This document shows positions 1 through 8,975 of a stretch of 12,468 nucleotides of DNA, one piece after another. The stretch's first letter is position 1, and each line of letters begins with the position of its first letter. The stretch spans positions 1-12,468 of the forward strand of contig MU617473.1 in the NCBI GenBank assembly GCA_025201705.1, given 5' to 3'. The notes under the pieces are model-generated. The model was given only the letters and a program-made list of their open reading frames with translations. It was not told the origin of the DNA and made no database searches. The DNA comes from Dissophora ornata. Taxonomy: Eukaryota > Mortierellomycota > Mortierellomycetes > Mortierellales > Mortierellaceae. Both the position numbers and the translations under genes were made by a program.

Positions 1-123
1 TTTTTTTCTTTCAGAAAAATCATATATGGTCAATGGTTTTCCATGACCCACTCTACTTCTCGACTATAGCTTCTTCTCGCACTCACATGTTTTCTACTCC
101 ACTCTACTTCTCTATCGACACAG
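1..123 (+). other. 3' part of an intron upstream of the first visible DEK exon
   Basis: The stretch is pyrimidine-rich, has no convincing coding frame joined to the DEK frame, and ends in CGACACAG immediately before the conserved GKGIKLGDIP exon. It contains the 14-bp direct repeat CCACTCTACTTCTC at 48-61 and 99-112. An alternative is that TTTCAG at 9-14 is an acceptor for a tiny upstream exon, but nothing after it looks conserved. Confidence 0.6.
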
Positions 124-2674
124 GGCAAGGGTATCAAGCTGGGCGATATTCCCACCGGTAAGTCGCAGTTGAGGGTCCTTATTCTCACACTCATGCCCTG
201 CTTATTATTTCCTTTTCTCCCTCGAGAATCAAGAAAACGAACCATGCTATCTCGTCGGATGCAAATCTCATTCCGATATACGGATATAACAACGCGCGGA
301 CAAATTTACAACAAAATAATAACAAACAACGAAAGCAACGTTGCCAGGAAGAACCAAATGACCGAAAACCAGCTTCGCAGCCAACATGGACTTTTACACA
401 CAAACACATCCTCGCCCTTGTGTAGACAGAGGCACTCTCACACTACTTACAGACGCGTTCCTGACCTTTTTCTTTGTCATTTTTTCTTGTTATTAGTCAA
501 CGTCAACCTGGAGAAGTTGAAGGCCAGCGATGAGACCGTCAAGGGTCTGCACCGTTTCCTTTTTGGACGTGTTGCATCCAGCAAGAGCCCCAAGAACGAT
601 CTCAAGGCCTTCAACGGCTTTGCTGAGTTGAGCGAGGTAAGCATCTTTTTCTATACTTAATTTGTGTTAGTTTTCTTGCTGAATCGCATGGCTTCATCTT
701 TATTTCGTGCTAGTTCTAACATTCTAACATGTTTCACTTTTGCAAAATCGTATTGTGCTGATTTATAGAAAGAGGAGGAGAGCCACGAGGAGAAGCTCGG
801 AAAGTGGACCGTCGGTGGTCTCCGTGAGCTCGTTGAGCTGTTCAACCTCGAGACTGGTGGTGACAAGGTAAAAAAACCCCCCGCCCTCCGTTTGTTTATC
901 TTGCAAAAGAAAAAAAAATCATAAAAGTCGCGTTTGTCTGTGAAGCGCCGCGCGTCCTTGTCCCTGGTATCTTCTGATTTTATGTTAATATCGTTAATTA
1001 ACCTTCCCTTTTTTTTGTTTGTTAGGACGCTTTGCTTGACCGTGTGATGGTCTTCTTGAAGAAGCCCACCGATTCTGGTCTCGTTCCTCGCGCCCAGAAG
1101 GTAAACCTTCAGCATTTTTCATAATCACTGAATACCCCCTCCTTCAGAACCTCATTTTTTATATTTTTTTATCGCGGATTGTAATTTAGGTCGCTCAAGA
1201 GGCCAAGGAGAAGAAGGCTCAGAAGCAGGCCATCAAGAAGGCCAAGCTGGCTGCCAAGGCCAAGAAGGTCGCCGAGGTCAAGGCAAAGAAGGTCGAGGCC
1301 AAGAAGTCTCTCCTGGCCAAGAAGAAGGACGCCCTCAAGGCCAAGGCTGCCGCCAAGACTTCGACCAAGACCAAGCCCGCTGCCGCCACCGCGACTGCCG
1401 CGACCAAGAAGACACGATCCCCCAAGGTCCGCTCTGCATTCGACATGTACGTGAAGGATCACCAGAAGGAGATCAAGGACGCACAGCCAGACGCGTCCCG
1501 CGCAGACATCTACAAGAAGCTGGTCGACAAGTGGGAGGCTGCTCACGTTAGTGCCAAGAAGGAATACGAAGTCAAGGCCGAAGCTGAGAACGCAAAGAAC
1601 GCAGAGAAGATTGCAAAGGCTCAGCAGGAGGCTAAGAAGGTCACCAAGAAGGAGAAGAAGGCTGCTACTACCCCTGCTGCCGAAACTTCGACCAAGGCCA
1701 AGAAGGAGAAGGCCACCGCGACTGAAAAGGCCCCCAAGGAGAAGGCCACCAAGGCCGAGAAGACTGAGAAGGCTACTAAGGTTACTAAGGAGAAGGCCCC
1801 CAAGGCTGCCGATGCCGCCCCTAAGGAGAAGAAGGCCGCTGCCCCTAAGGAGAAGAAGGCTGCCAAGACGGAAGCTGCCGCTGCTGCCTCGCCTGCGAAG
1901 GCCCCTAAGGAGAAGAAGGAGAAGGCACCAAAGGAGAAGGCCGAGAAGGCACCAAAGGAGAAGACCGAGAAGGCCCCCAAGGAGAAGACTGAGAAGGCAG
2001 CACCTAAGGAGAAGGCTGACAAGACTGAGAAGGCCCCCAAGGAGAAGAAGGAGAAGGCACCTAAGGCTGCTGCCGCCGCCGCCGCTTCATCATCAACAGC
2101 TGAGGCCAAGAAAGAGCCCAAGGAGAAGAAGGCCAAGGCCACCAAGGATGAGAAGGAGAACAAGGAGGAGGCCAAGGCACCCAAGAAGGCCGCTGCCAAG
2201 GCTGCTCCCAAGAGCAAGGTATGTCCAAGTTTTTTTTTTTTTTTTTGGAGGCCGAAAATAAGAAGCTGGTGAAGCTGGTTTTATCTGCAATGTCTGAGTG
2301 CGCTAACCCTTGTTTCGATAAATGCTTGTAGGATGAGAGCTCAGAAGCTAAGCCCAAGGCTGTCAAGAAGGCTAAGACAGATGCCCCCGCCGCTGCTGCC
2401 GCTGCTGAGGCTCCCAAGGCCAAGGCACCCAAGGCCGAGAAGAAGACTGAAGCTGCCGCTGGCAAGGTAAACAAACATCAACAGTTTCGCGCGTCCGCAA
2501 TCTTTTATTTGTTTATGAACTTGATGTGGGTTCGGTTCGCACGTATGTTAATGTGATTTTTCGTTTTGGGTAATTTCTGTCGAGTAGAAGAGAAAGGCTG
2601 ACGCATCAGACGCTGCTGCCGCAACGACTGCCAAGAAGCCCAAGGCCAAGGCCGCCGCTACCAAGGAGAAGTAA
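124..2674 (+). CDS. DEK: DEK-family chromatin protein with HMG box and H1-like tail (5' partial)
   Basis: Seven visible exons: 124-157, 497-636, 769-867, 1026-1100, 1190-2218, 2332-2466, 2588-2674 (stop TAA). All introns are GT-AG, and the exons join into 532 residues without a frame break. The start codon and N-terminus are off the left edge; the AG before 124 is a good acceptor. Numbering from the first visible residue, 1-58 (GKGIKLGDIP, then LHRFLFGR and a Lys-rich turn before FNGF) resemble the DEK pseudo-SAP block; 68-105 (WTVGGLRELVELF to FLKKP) are the SAP DNA-binding helices. Residues 195-249 look like an HMG box (SAFDMYVK, PDAS, KLVDKWEA, KKEYE). After that the chain is Lys/Ala/Pro-rich with ten PKEK units, like a histone H1 tail, ending in basic nuclear-localisation-like stretches (KRKAD, KKPKAK). 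The animal DEK C-terminal winged-helix domain is not seen. Known role of the family: nuclear chromatin architecture, DNA topology and histone handling. Lys codons in exon 5 are overwhelmingly AAG, which suggests strong expression. The DEK core call is firm; the HMG call is somewhat less so. Confidence 0.85.
158..496 (+). other. Long intron (339 nt) of the DEK-like gene
   Basis: Donor GTAAGT at 158 and acceptor TATTAG at 491-496 split a Val codon of the conserved block. It is about three times the typical intron length in this window. I looked for an intronic snoRNA (C/D boxes, or a hinge plus ACA box) and found none. Only small inverted repeats are visible: GCAACGTTGC and a TCCG/CGGA stem. 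Confidence 0.85.
1424..1588 (+). other. HMG-box-like DNA-binding segment within the DEK-like protein
   Basis: The segment runs from KVRSAFDMYVK through the middle PDAS turn to WEAAHVSAKKEYE. The order matches an HMG box: a basic start, an aromatic pair in helix 1 (F, Y), a Pro-x-Ala-Ser turn, a Trp in helix 2, and an Ala-Lys-x-Tyr start of helix 3. The usual first-helix proline position is weakly conserved, so this may be a divergent member. It lies inside one exon, between the SAP core and the Lys-rich tail. Confidence 0.7.
1733..2128 (+). repeat. PKEK-repeat, lysine-rich tail-coding region
   Basis: Ten PKEK units occur, mostly as APKEK spaced by Lys/Glu/Ala/Thr, coded by near-identical CC(C/T/A)AAGGAGAAG blocks. 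The repeat gives the protein a linker-histone-like, strongly basic disordered tail. Repeated AAGGAGAAG blocks also create long spurious reading frames on both strands. Confidence 0.85.
2230..2246 (+). repeat. Poly-T run in DEK-gene intron 2219-2331
   Basis: Seventeen consecutive T residues occur 11 nt after the donor of the 113-nt intron. It is a homopolymer typical of fungal introns, and its length is likely to vary between strains or sequencing reads. Confidence 0.9.
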
Positions 2675-3058
2675 AGCGGAGGGGGAAAAAAAAAAAAAAG
2701 AAAGACTTTGGTCGCACAAGGCGACAAGTGGATCAGCAAAACGCGCGCGGAGGCGAACAAAAAAAAACCGCATTGAATTTAAGGCGCAGAAACATTTGTA
2801 TACCACCAGACAATTCGTAAACCATTCCCATCAAAAGTATGGGTTCACAAACCACCCCCCCCGAGCAGCAATTCTACCTCATTCCATCCTCGAGATCTTA
2901 GAGTTGTCGGGCGCCCTTGCACATAGTTCTTTTTTTTCTTTTCTTTCATTTCTTTTCAGTAGTAGTAGTAGTAGTAGTAGTAGTAGTTTAGTAGCAACAA
3001 CCGCACATCAATAATCATTGTTTTCTCTTAGTTTATGTACTTGTGTGTTGCGCTGTAT
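2675..3058. other. Spacer between convergent DEK-like and VPS51 genes (two 3' UTRs)
   Basis: This stretch holds the 3' ends of both genes. It has a 14-A run at 2686-2699 soon after the DEK stop, an A run near 2760, a T/C-rich tract around 2930-2956, and the AGT microsatellite. No clear AATAAA signal is visible for either gene, and no conserved reading frame is present. Confidence 0.8.
2958..2987. repeat. (AGT)10 trinucleotide microsatellite
   Basis: Ten perfect AGT units occur in the non-coding spacer between two convergent genes, directly after a T/C-rich tract. Confidence 0.95.
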
Positions 3059-6000
3059 CTATCTTTCCGAAGAATTAATGATGGTCTCCACAGTCTATTC
3101 CACAATACGAAAGAACACGCGTCAGTATGAGTATGAGATGCAGCTCAAAAGTTGTTTTCAACAAGAAGAAAAAAAAAACCAAGAAAAAAAAAAACAAGAA
3201 ACTCACATTCATGTCCAAGGGTGCTGGATCAAAGCACCGTCGATACGCAGTATGCTGGGTCTCCTCCAGCAATGAATGCATCAGCCTCTCATCAGCTGTC
3301 GCAAATCTCCACAACCAAACTTTTGCAAACTCTGCATCGATTTGGACTTGCTGGAACCCACCCTTACTAAACGTCTTCATCCTCACGGACTCTGCCCACG
3401 CCTTCAACAGAATCTTGATGATCCCAAACATGATCCCCGTACGGTTCAGATCCTGACATCGGACAAAAATCTCGACTCGGTCAGAGAACAACTTGTCAAT
3501 GTTTGTCAGCAATAGGTTGCGTTGTTGATTCTCGAATCGACTATTCATCGTGTTGCTGCCAAATGAACCCATGGAATCGTTACGATGTGAGACTCGGCCG
3601 CCGTTACCACCATTATTGCTGCTTCCTCCTCCCCCTCCTGATGGCTTAAAGACGGATTCACGACGCATCGACTCTGAACTGATATCGTGGTTGCCCAATC
3701 GATCACCCTCGTCGCCATAAATCACAATCACCTGTCCCTCAATCTCATTCAGTTGTCTATAAACCCGCTCCCAAGCATCCGAGACACCTGTGGGTGGTGA
3801 TGCCATGGCCACAAAGTCGATCATAGATTGTACGTCCATCACCAGCCATGAGAGTTCGTTTCCTGTCCTGGCAATGAAGCCATCCAAGAGGATATGGCCC
3901 GCATCCTGGCAGGACTGGATCACAGACTTACAGTCCCATTGAAGCTGTGGAATCACAGGCGGTTCCTCGTAGGACTCGATGAGGAACGATCCTGAGCGGT
4001 TACGTTTGCCCGCTCGGAAGAGTGTTTTGGACAGGGTCTTGTACAATTGCTCAACAACAGAATTTGAGAATTCGAAGCAGAGCTGCGACATCACAAGCGA
4101 CAGTGTCCTAGAGTTCGAAATACCAGCAGCCGCGGCCTGGGATGTAGTTCCAGTCCCAGTTTCCTTTTGCATCTCCTGCAAGACCTCATCCCAAAATCCT
4201 TTAAAGCTGCCCTGGAAATTCTTTAGGAACAAGGCCCGACCTTCCGTTGTCTCCAAGAATTGTGCATCTGAACTCATGCACTTTTCCAGGAACGGAACCG
4301 TGTCCATCTTGAAAACATTTTGCAGCCACAGAGTCGTTTCCTTCAGTACGGTTGTCGACCCAGACGATGATGAAGCGGTCATGGTAGCGGTACTGGCATT
4401 TGGATCGCCAAGTGTTGTGTTGAGCACGTCGTCACGCTCTTTGTCGTTGCTCTTGTTTTTCTGGGCAAGCGTGATATCTTGCTTTGTAATCCTGGCCATA
4501 AGTCCCTCCTTGACCTTGCCTAGTGCGCGATGAATGAGTTTTGTCTCCCAGTTCTGGATCAGGCCCGTAGCCAACGCATCGAACCCAACTAACTGACGGA
4601 GGCCACCGCTGGCAAGTGTGCCGAGATAAAGGTTTTGCAGAATATGGACGTGCACCTCAGGGCGGACACTGAAGATGTCATCCTATCGTAGGTCACGCGA
4701 ACAGAGGACGAGTCAGCTTCCCCTCTACCGGCTCTTTTCTGATTGCAAATTTTGCCACCATGGGCCCACACACTTACGGGATAGTCCAGGAAGGAGCTGA
4801 TCGTATCAAGGTACTTGCTGACAATCTTCGACACCGCATCCTTGACAGCCAAAGCTGCCTCGTCCTGTTGCTCTTTCGTCAAATTGGCATAAACCCTCGA
4901 ATCTTTTGCAATCCACGCTGGAGGACGCTGATCGACAGACGTTGTATCTTCTGTCGCTGTCGATGTAGCCATGGTTCCTGTACTAACAGACACAGGCGCA
5001 GGAACCAAATAATAATTCCTAAACGATACAACAAACCCTTCGATCTGCTTCAGATAATGAGCGTTCAAATAGGACACCTTGTCTACTGGCGGTGGTGGCT
5101 GGAGCGCCAGTTTAGATTTCGATTCCCTGTCTTTGGGTGTATTCGCTCCAGTTGCTACCGCCGTTGCATTGGTGGCGGAAGAATTAGGTGTTTTGGAAGC
5201 CTTTTTAGACATCTTTTTGGGCGTAGTTGGAGTTGGCGTCTGTGCGGATTTGGGCGAAGTGATGGGAGGTGGGACATAGAGAGGCAAAGCCTTGATGTCC
5301 TCCAAAGTCTTCTCGTTGAGCTTTTGTAGATAACTCTTTGATCTAGTGTAGCACAAGAAAAAAAAATTGTGAATGCTTAGGTTGCAGTTCTGGTTCGAAA
5401 TCAACAGTAACTACTTGCCCCGCATTAGATCGCAAAGATTTCCTCACTTACAGATCCAGATATTGCTTCCACAGCGCCACAGGATCCTCCTTAAGTGCGA
5501 GTAGCAATCCAACACATTCTGAGATCTCTGTCAACGTAGCCTAGTTTGACAAAAAAAGAAATTATTAGTATGCAATAGCAAAAACTGCCTTGCCACATCT
5601 GTTTCAGGGTTGACTTGTTCCCCTCTCATTTGTATTTACCTGTTCAGCACACATCTTTTGACGGATCTTTTGTGCGATTTGGACCATAATTGTTTTGCAC
5701 TCCCGTTCTATGCCCGTAAAGACTGTCAGGTGCTTGTAATGTTGGAGTAAATGAAGCGTCCGGCAATAGGACTTCACAGCTTGGGTATATGACTCTGCCT
5801 CCAGACACTGATGCAGATTTGTGGGCAACTCAAAAACGAATTGAAGCTAACATGGCACAACCAAAGAACGAGAGCCGCTTAGTATGGGGGGGGATGGAGG
5901 GCAGGCCAAAAAGTTCGACTCCTTGAAGATCCGATTTGCCAGCAAAGCAGGCACATGTACCTTGGTGAGAAGACTGTGGACACCGTTGAGCTGCCGAATC

Positions 6001-6816
6001 TTTTCTCTCTTGCCTCCGAGCGAACTGTGGATCGCAGACGATGAAGTAGCGATTTTGCTGATGTTCTGAGTCAGCCGTGACATTTCCGACTCCAGGTTGT
6101 CCACGTTTGATTTCATCTACAGAAATGAAAATGGGGGGTCCAAGGTACACATTTAGTTCAACGAAGGCATCTTATCAAACCATAGCGCTATTGGGGCTTC
6201 TCTCAGTCAATTGAGCGGAATGGAGCTATACCTTGTTGATGGTGTCAGTGGCGCTCAGGAACTTGCTATAATTCTCGTAGACAAGCGTCTTCATATCGCC
6301 GTCCAACTGTCGGATATCCGCCACCAGTTCATTGTCTGCTTGCACCAGTCCTGGCAATTGCTTCTCTACAAACAGCTTGTGCATGTACTTGTCCACCTCG
6401 AACGCATGGTTGTCTACAAGTTTCGATCCGTGGTAGTGTTTTTTTTTTTTTTCAGTCGCAAGTTTTCGCTCTCAAACAGACGTGATCTGTTGGATGCCGG
6501 GTCAGAACAGAGGAAACAACCGCCTACCTAAATCATAGGGGTCAGCTTTGGAAACAGGCCCTGCCTGTGCAGAAGAGCTATCCTTCGATCCACCCTGGTT
6601 CGCAGTGTCAGTTTGCTGGATACCATAGTAGTTGCGGAGAAAGCTCTTTGCACGGCGACGCGTCGCTGTCGTGCCTCCTGCTGGTGCTACGACTCCTGTT
6701 CCTACTCCTGCTCCAGCTACTCCAGTTACTCCAGCTACTCCTGCTTGTTTTTGCCGATTCGCAGAAGTTGTGGACGGCGCGTCTAAAGGATGGACAGGAC
6801 TGTCTCCAGCAGCCAT
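3059..6816 (-). CDS. VPS51: VPS51, GARP/EARP vesicle-tethering complex subunit
   Basis: Eight exons on the minus strand: 6816-6528, 6413-6232, 6116-5961, 5846-5640, 5540-5452, 5342-4778, 4682-3207, 3094-3059 (stop TAG). The joined frame gives 999 aa. Residues 53-160 carry the VPS51 signature: RRRAKSFLRNYYG, DPYDLDNHAFEVDKYMHKL, then LVYENYSKFLSATDTI. Next comes HSLLTK-LQFVFELP, then a helical rod. The conserved C-terminus has LLTNIDKLFSDRVEIF, GIIKILLKAW, VWLWRFA and RCFDPAPLDMN, finishing with TVETIINSSER. VPS51 is the small scaffold-binding subunit of GARP (with VPS52-54), which captures endosome-derived vesicles at the trans-Golgi; in EARP it serves recycling endosomes. The length resembles the animal-type protein, not the much shorter budding-yeast Vps51. 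Three low-complexity inserts interrupt it: a Gly/Ala/Val-rich N-terminus, a Pro/Thr/Ser/Lys stretch near 325-390, and a Gly/Asn/Ser stretch before the C-terminal block. The start is the first in-frame ATG before the RRRAKSFL motif. Confidence 0.95.
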
Positions 6817-7072
6817 TTGTTCGTTTTTCTTTGAGATGTTCTATGGACGAATGAGATGGCGAAATGCAATGGCCAAAGGTTGCTCACCATCATCTCAAGC
6901 GTACGAGGGTGACTGCCATTTATGGCAGGGAAGGCGCAACTCTTAAAAATGAGATCTCTGCGGAGGGATCACTTTGTGAGTTTCAGCATTCGACCGTTGC
7001 AACTCAAAACTCAAAGCAGGAACCAAGAATCAAGGACCAGTACAATTGACAAAGGAATACCGATAGAAAGCT
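6817..7072. promoter_or_regulatory. Presumed bidirectional promoter between VPS51 and DNAJC17
   Basis: The 256 bp between two divergent start codons must hold both 5' UTRs and core promoters. I see no TATA box. The DNAJC17 side is A-rich (around 7005-7070). No binding site is assigned. Confidence 0.5.
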
Positions 7073-8645
7073 ATGGCAGAAGAGCAGAAGGACTGGTATG
7101 CGGTCCTGGGCGTGGAGCGGGCAGCAACCACGAAGGAGATAACAAAGGCGTACAGGCTCAAGGCCCTGAAGTACCACCCCGACAAAAATCCTGATCCCAA
7201 TGCAGGTAATGCAATCGCACACCACCCATGAGTGGAAAAAAACCCCCCCTCAACTATGAGCTGATGCCATGAAAGCGAGAAAGAGGGGGAGAAGGAAGCA
7301 CTGAACCTCTTACTCATGCATGCGTATTATCTTCATCTACTCAAAATCTAGCCAAGATCTTCCATGATTTATCCCAGGCATACGATCTCCTTCTCGACCC
7401 AGCAGCTCGCGCCGCTTTCGACAATTTACTGAACGTCAAGGTGCAGGCAAAGGAGCGGACAGACAGATATGATTCAGCTCGGCGGAAAATGAAAGAGGAT
7501 CTGGAGAGCAGGGAGAACGCATTTAAGAAGCAACAGCAAGATGAAAAGGCCGCAGCAATGAGGATGCATCACGAGGTATGCTTTCACAATAACTCGACAG
7601 CCTCCAGTACGACCTGATTCTATGATTCCGTATATTCAATGGCCCCCCACTAACTGTTCTCATTTTTTATTAATGTAGATGGAGCGGCTAAAACAGGAGA
7701 ACATCAAGAAACGAGCAGAGAGAGAGGCCGAGTTGCTGAGACAGGCGTATCAAATCTCGGAAGCAGCAGCAGCAATGCGGCAAGCGGCCGTAGATGGCAA
7801 GTGGAAAAGATAATGGCTTCTCATTAGTAACGCAGTAAAGGAAAAATCAAGCCAACTAACAGAAGACTCGCTTTGTCATTCTTTTCTGTTTTGAATAGAG
7901 GAGACAAAGTCGCTAGATACCTCGTTACGGCTGAAATGGAAGAAGAAGAAGCAAGCATTCGACACAGACGAGCTCATAGACATCTTCAAACAGTACGGCT
8001 CGGTTGACTCTTGTCTGTCAAAGAACCAAGGCTCAGCTCTGATTTCTTTCAAGACTCTGACAGGAGCGTACGCTGCTATGAAGGCTTCCGAGAGAGAGGA
8101 CAAGGAAATCGCGGCGTTCACTATTACGTGGGCCTCGGGGGTAGAGCCAATAGCCGTGGCTGCTCTACGCTCAAAGGGATCGTCGACTTCGACACCATCA
8201 ATCTCTACATCGGCTTCAACATCTCCGCCCTCATCCACCTCAAGTGCAAAACTTCAAGCAAGCGTGCCGCAGTCAGCGTTTAATATCAGCACCAGTACAT
8301 CTTTCACACCAGCATTTTCAGTAGGTGGGGCAAGCTTTGGCAACTTCCCCTCGCAGGTAACGACACAACCGAAACAGCTGATTGATATTCTACAAAAGAC
8401 AAACTCGTGTGCGTATGTATTAACACCATGTTTTTATTGTGTGGAAATAATAGATCCCCAGTTTTGGTGGCGCACCACCAGTTCATAATATCACGGACGA
8501 CTATGAGGCTGCTACGCTAGCGCGGATGAAGAGCAAGGACAACGAGCGGAAACGACTCGCAGAGGAGATGATGAGATTGGATAAAGAGGAAGAAGAACGT
8601 CTTCAGGCAGCAGCAGTAGCGAAGGACAAGAAACAGAAAGTATAG
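7073..8645 (+). CDS. DNAJC17: DNAJC17/Cwf23-type J-domain and RRM spliceosome cofactor
   Basis: Five exons: 7073-7205, 7352-7575, 7679-7796, 7899-8356, 8454-8645 (stop TAG), joining to 374 aa. The J domain is at residues 7-70 ([26 protein letters not shown] with the HPD triad at 35-37, [21 protein letters not shown]). A charged coiled coil (about 75-158) follows, then an RRM-like fold at about 168-235 ([35 protein letters not shown]). A Ser/Thr/Pro-rich linker (about 240-300) comes next. The C-terminal helix ([26 protein letters not shown]) matches the family's end. DNAJC17 and its yeast relatives Cwf23/Cwc23 act in the nucleus on spliceosome assembly or disassembly; the HPD motif stimulates an Hsp70 partner. 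The third intron needs a GC donor to keep the frame; the other introns are GT-AG. The ATG chosen is six codons before the conserved DWYAVLG, as usual for J proteins. A possible polyadenylation signal lies ten bases after the stop. Confidence 0.94.
7797..7898 (+). other. Probable GC-AG intron of DNAJC17 (102 nt)
   Basis: The exon ends GTAGATG and the intron begins GCAAGT, a full donor consensus except for C at position 2; it ends TGAATAG. This choice leaves one base that joins AG to make Glu and enters the conserved RLKWK frame. The nearest GT donor in phase (GTAGAT at 7790, with an acceptor two bases further on) is weaker, and would drop three residues. Confidence 0.7.
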
Positions 8646-8975
8646 AGTGCCAGAAATAAAACCCAGTAACAACAAAGAGTCCTCGGGCTTCCAGCTTTTG
8701 CTTGTTTGATGAACACCAAAAAAGAGAGGTCATGATTTGTGTGGTGCGCTTGGGGTTCGCCACAGTCCACAAGACCAAAAGTGAGCACAAGCTTACTCCA
8801 AAAACAGGGCTGTGGTGGCAGTGATGGACAGCAAGGCAGGTGGGGGAGTTCTCTGACCTTCTTCGACTCTTGGTTCTCTCTTTACTTTATACTTTCTTTC
8901 TTTTTTTCTGTTGCCGCGCCCCCATCTCTGTCTGCTCCCAAATAAACTCATCAATCAAAGAACGGCGACAAGAGC
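8646..8975 (+). promoter_or_regulatory. Spacer: DNAJC17 3' UTR and promoter of the Pil1-like gene
   Basis: The region opens with the DNAJC17 3' UTR, including AATAAA at 8655-8660. It ends with a T/C-rich tract (about 8860-8940) directly before the next ATG, a common layout of fungal promoters and 5' UTRs. A stop codon in frame 11 codons upstream of 8976 rules out a longer N-terminus in this exon. I see no gene in it. Confidence 0.6.
8655..8660 (+). terminator. Polyadenylation signal of DNAJC17
   Basis: A canonical AATAAA hexamer lies ten bases after the TAG stop. The position is close to the stop but acceptable for a compact fungal 3' UTR. Confidence 0.55.

Noticed and set aside
158..496. 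Possible intronic snoRNA
   Set aside because: No paired C/D boxes with a terminal stem and no H/ACA hairpin layout could be found by eye.
169..660. 163-aa plus-strand frame over 169-660
   Set aside because: It spans intron 158-496, and its only family-like part is the in-frame exon 497-636 already assigned to the DEK-like gene.
1621..2217. 198-aa Ala/Phe/Ser-rich minus-strand frame
   Set aside because: It is the complement of AAG-rich codons (CTT/TTC) and mirrors the PKEK repeat; it lacks stops only because of composition.
1551..2261. Arg/Pro-rich 236-aa plus-strand reading frame inside DEK exon 5
   Set aside because: It is the shifted frame of AAGGAGAAG-type repeats; no start context or homology, and the Lys-rich frame continues the conserved SAP and HMG segments.
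3075..3206. Phe-rich hydrophobic C-terminal extension of VPS51, resembling a membrane segment
   Set aside because: It is intron sequence (poly-pyrimidine); splicing to 3094 restores the family's conserved C-terminus.
8357..8412. Alternative donor GTATGT at 8413 in the last DNAJC17 intron
   Set aside because: The exon would end in the wrong phase and shift the conserved C-terminal helix into a quick stop; the donor at 8357 keeps the frame.
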